Shown: positions 63,314-64,000 of the stretch, in pieces | How positions within the stretch are numbered: the first letter of the stretch is position 1 | How the letters are laid out: each line of letters opens with the position of its first letter | NCBI RefSeq assembly: GCF_900207575.1 | Contig: NZ_OAOQ01000003.1 | Span: 248,001-312,000 of the forward strand | Source of the DNA: Cereibacter ovatus | GTDB taxonomy: Bacteria > Pseudomonadota > Alphaproteobacteria > Rhodobacterales > Rhodobacteraceae | Length of the DNA stretch: 64,000 nucleotides | Direction of reading: 5' to 3' | Made by a program: the position numbers and the translations under genes | Notes under the pieces: generated by a model | What the model saw: the letters and a program-made list of their open reading frames with translations, nothing else | What the model was told of the DNA's origin: nothing | Database searches by the model: none

Positions 63314-64000
63314 ATGAACCAGAACGCCGCAGTTGTGAAAACCATGCCCGATGCGCAGACCGTCACCTCGGTGCAGCATTGGACAGACCGCCTGTTTTCC
63401 TTCCGCGTGACGCGGCCGCAGTCGCTGCGCTTCCGCTCGGGCGAATTCGTGATGATCGGGCTTCTGGACGAACGCGGCAAGCCGATCATGCGCGCCTATT
63501 CCATCGCCTCGCCCAACTGGGACGAGGAACTGGAGTTCTACTCGATCAAGGTGCCGGACGGGCCGCTGACCTCGCGGCTGCAACACATCCAGCCGGGCGA
63601 CCAGATCATCCTGCGCCCGAAGCCGGTGGGCACGCTGGTGCTCGATGCGCTGCTGCCGGGCAAGCGGATCTGGTTCCTTGCGACGGGCACGGGCCTTGCG
63701 CCCTTCGCCTCGCTGATGCGCGACCCCGATACCTATGAACGCTACGAGCAGGTGATCATGATGCACACCTGCCGCGAGGCGTCGGAACTGGAATACGGCC
63801 GGCAGCTGGTCGAAAGCCTGAAGGACGATCCGCTGATCGGCGAGATGGTGGGCGACAAGCTGCTTTACTATCCCACCACCACGCGCGAAGCGTCGGACCG
63901 GATGGGCCGCATCACCGACAACCTGACCTCGGGCAAGGTGTTCACCGATCTGGGCATCCCGCAGATGAACATGGAAGAAGACCGCGCCATGGTCTGCGGA
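63314..64000 (+). CDS. fpr: Ferredoxin-NADP reductase (3-prime end outside the window)
   Basis: The first 229 codons of a flavoprotein that reduces ferredoxin, probably supplying the CysI sulfite reductase. The FAD-binding RAYSIASPNWDEELEFYSI and the NADP-binding LATGTGLAPFASLMRDP are visible. The ATG at 63314 is the only plausible start. A hairpin terminator upstream suggests an independent promoter or attenuated readthrough from the sulfur operon. Confidence 0.92.
   Translation, partial: MNQNAAVVKTMPDAQTVTSVQHWTDRLFSFRVTRPQSLRFRSGEFVMIGLLDERGKPIMRAYSIASPNWDEELEFYSIKVPDGPLTSRLQHIQPGDQIILRPKPVGTLVLDALLPGKRIWFLATGTGLAPFASLMRDPDTYERYEQVIMMHTCREASELEYGRQLVESLKDDPLIGEMVGDKLLYYPTTTREASDRMGRITDNLTSGKVFTDLGIPQMNMEEDRAMVCG

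Overview
The window is a GC-rich chromosomal segment of an alphaproteobacterium, most likely from the Rhodobacteraceae/Paracoccaceae (Rhodobacter, Cereibacter, Gemmobacter, Tabrizicola and relatives). Supporting evidence is a class I lysyl-tRNA synthetase, the cobA-DUF2849-cysI-cysH-DUF934-fpr sulfur operon, the order hom-glpX-recJ, a Tad pilus locus carrying an OmpA-like lipoprotein and a family-specific ATPase, and a dispersed hairpin element that translates on one strand to tails such as GYLGQNE. The genus is an inference from gene order and recalled family sequences; no search was run. No phage, insertion sequence, CRISPR array or rRNA was found, and there is one tRNA gene (Glu).

Layout. 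1-6.8 kb: PBP4-type carboxypeptidase, TerB-like protein, lysK, choline-sulfatase, an alpha/beta hydrolase that lacks the usual serine, and a cold-shock protein. 7-15 kb: several very small proteins, ettA, nadD, a lipocalin, an M3 oligopeptidase, a membrane-anchored MoeB/ThiF protein and a short-tandem-repeat spacer. 15-23 kb: glyoxalase I, ribD-nrdR, the dnaG-rpoD transcription unit and glutamate dehydrogenase. 23.5-26.4 kb: three TadE/TadG-like genes, one with a von Willebrand A domain. 26.4-35 kb: TetR regulator, hom-glpX-recJ, tRNA-Glu, a META-domain protein, succinyl-CoA:3-ketoacid CoA-transferase A and B, and a lytic transglycosylase.

35.5-47.5 kb is the main Tad (tight adherence) pilus cluster: two Flp pilins, cpaB, cpaC, an OmpA-like lipoprotein, cpaE, cpaF, tadB, tadC, two TPR lipoproteins, the prepilin peptidase cpaA and a winged-helix/AAA ATPase. 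With the 23.5-26.4 kb cluster this looks like a complete pilus system: subunits and peptidase, inner-membrane platform, motor ATPase, secretin, pseudopilins and a probable tip protein. 47.4-58.7 kb holds folate, Mg2+, purine and histidine-type housekeeping genes, an XRE regulator, a quinone oxidoreductase, a LysR regulator, a DUF1127 protein, a Bax-inhibitor-1 protein, SufT and SufA-like Fe-S assembly factors, tpiA and a P450. 58.7-64 kb is an Lrp-type regulator divergent from the assimilatory sulfate/sulfite reduction operon, which runs off the end of the window inside a ferredoxin-NADP reductase gene.

The most notable non-coding signal is a family of seven GC-rich hairpin elements, each with a conserved AT-richer box. 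All seven face the same way, each lies at the 3-prime end of a minus-strand gene, and the hairpin arms vary between copies while keeping their pairing. One copy has become the C-terminal coding sequence of a LysR regulator.
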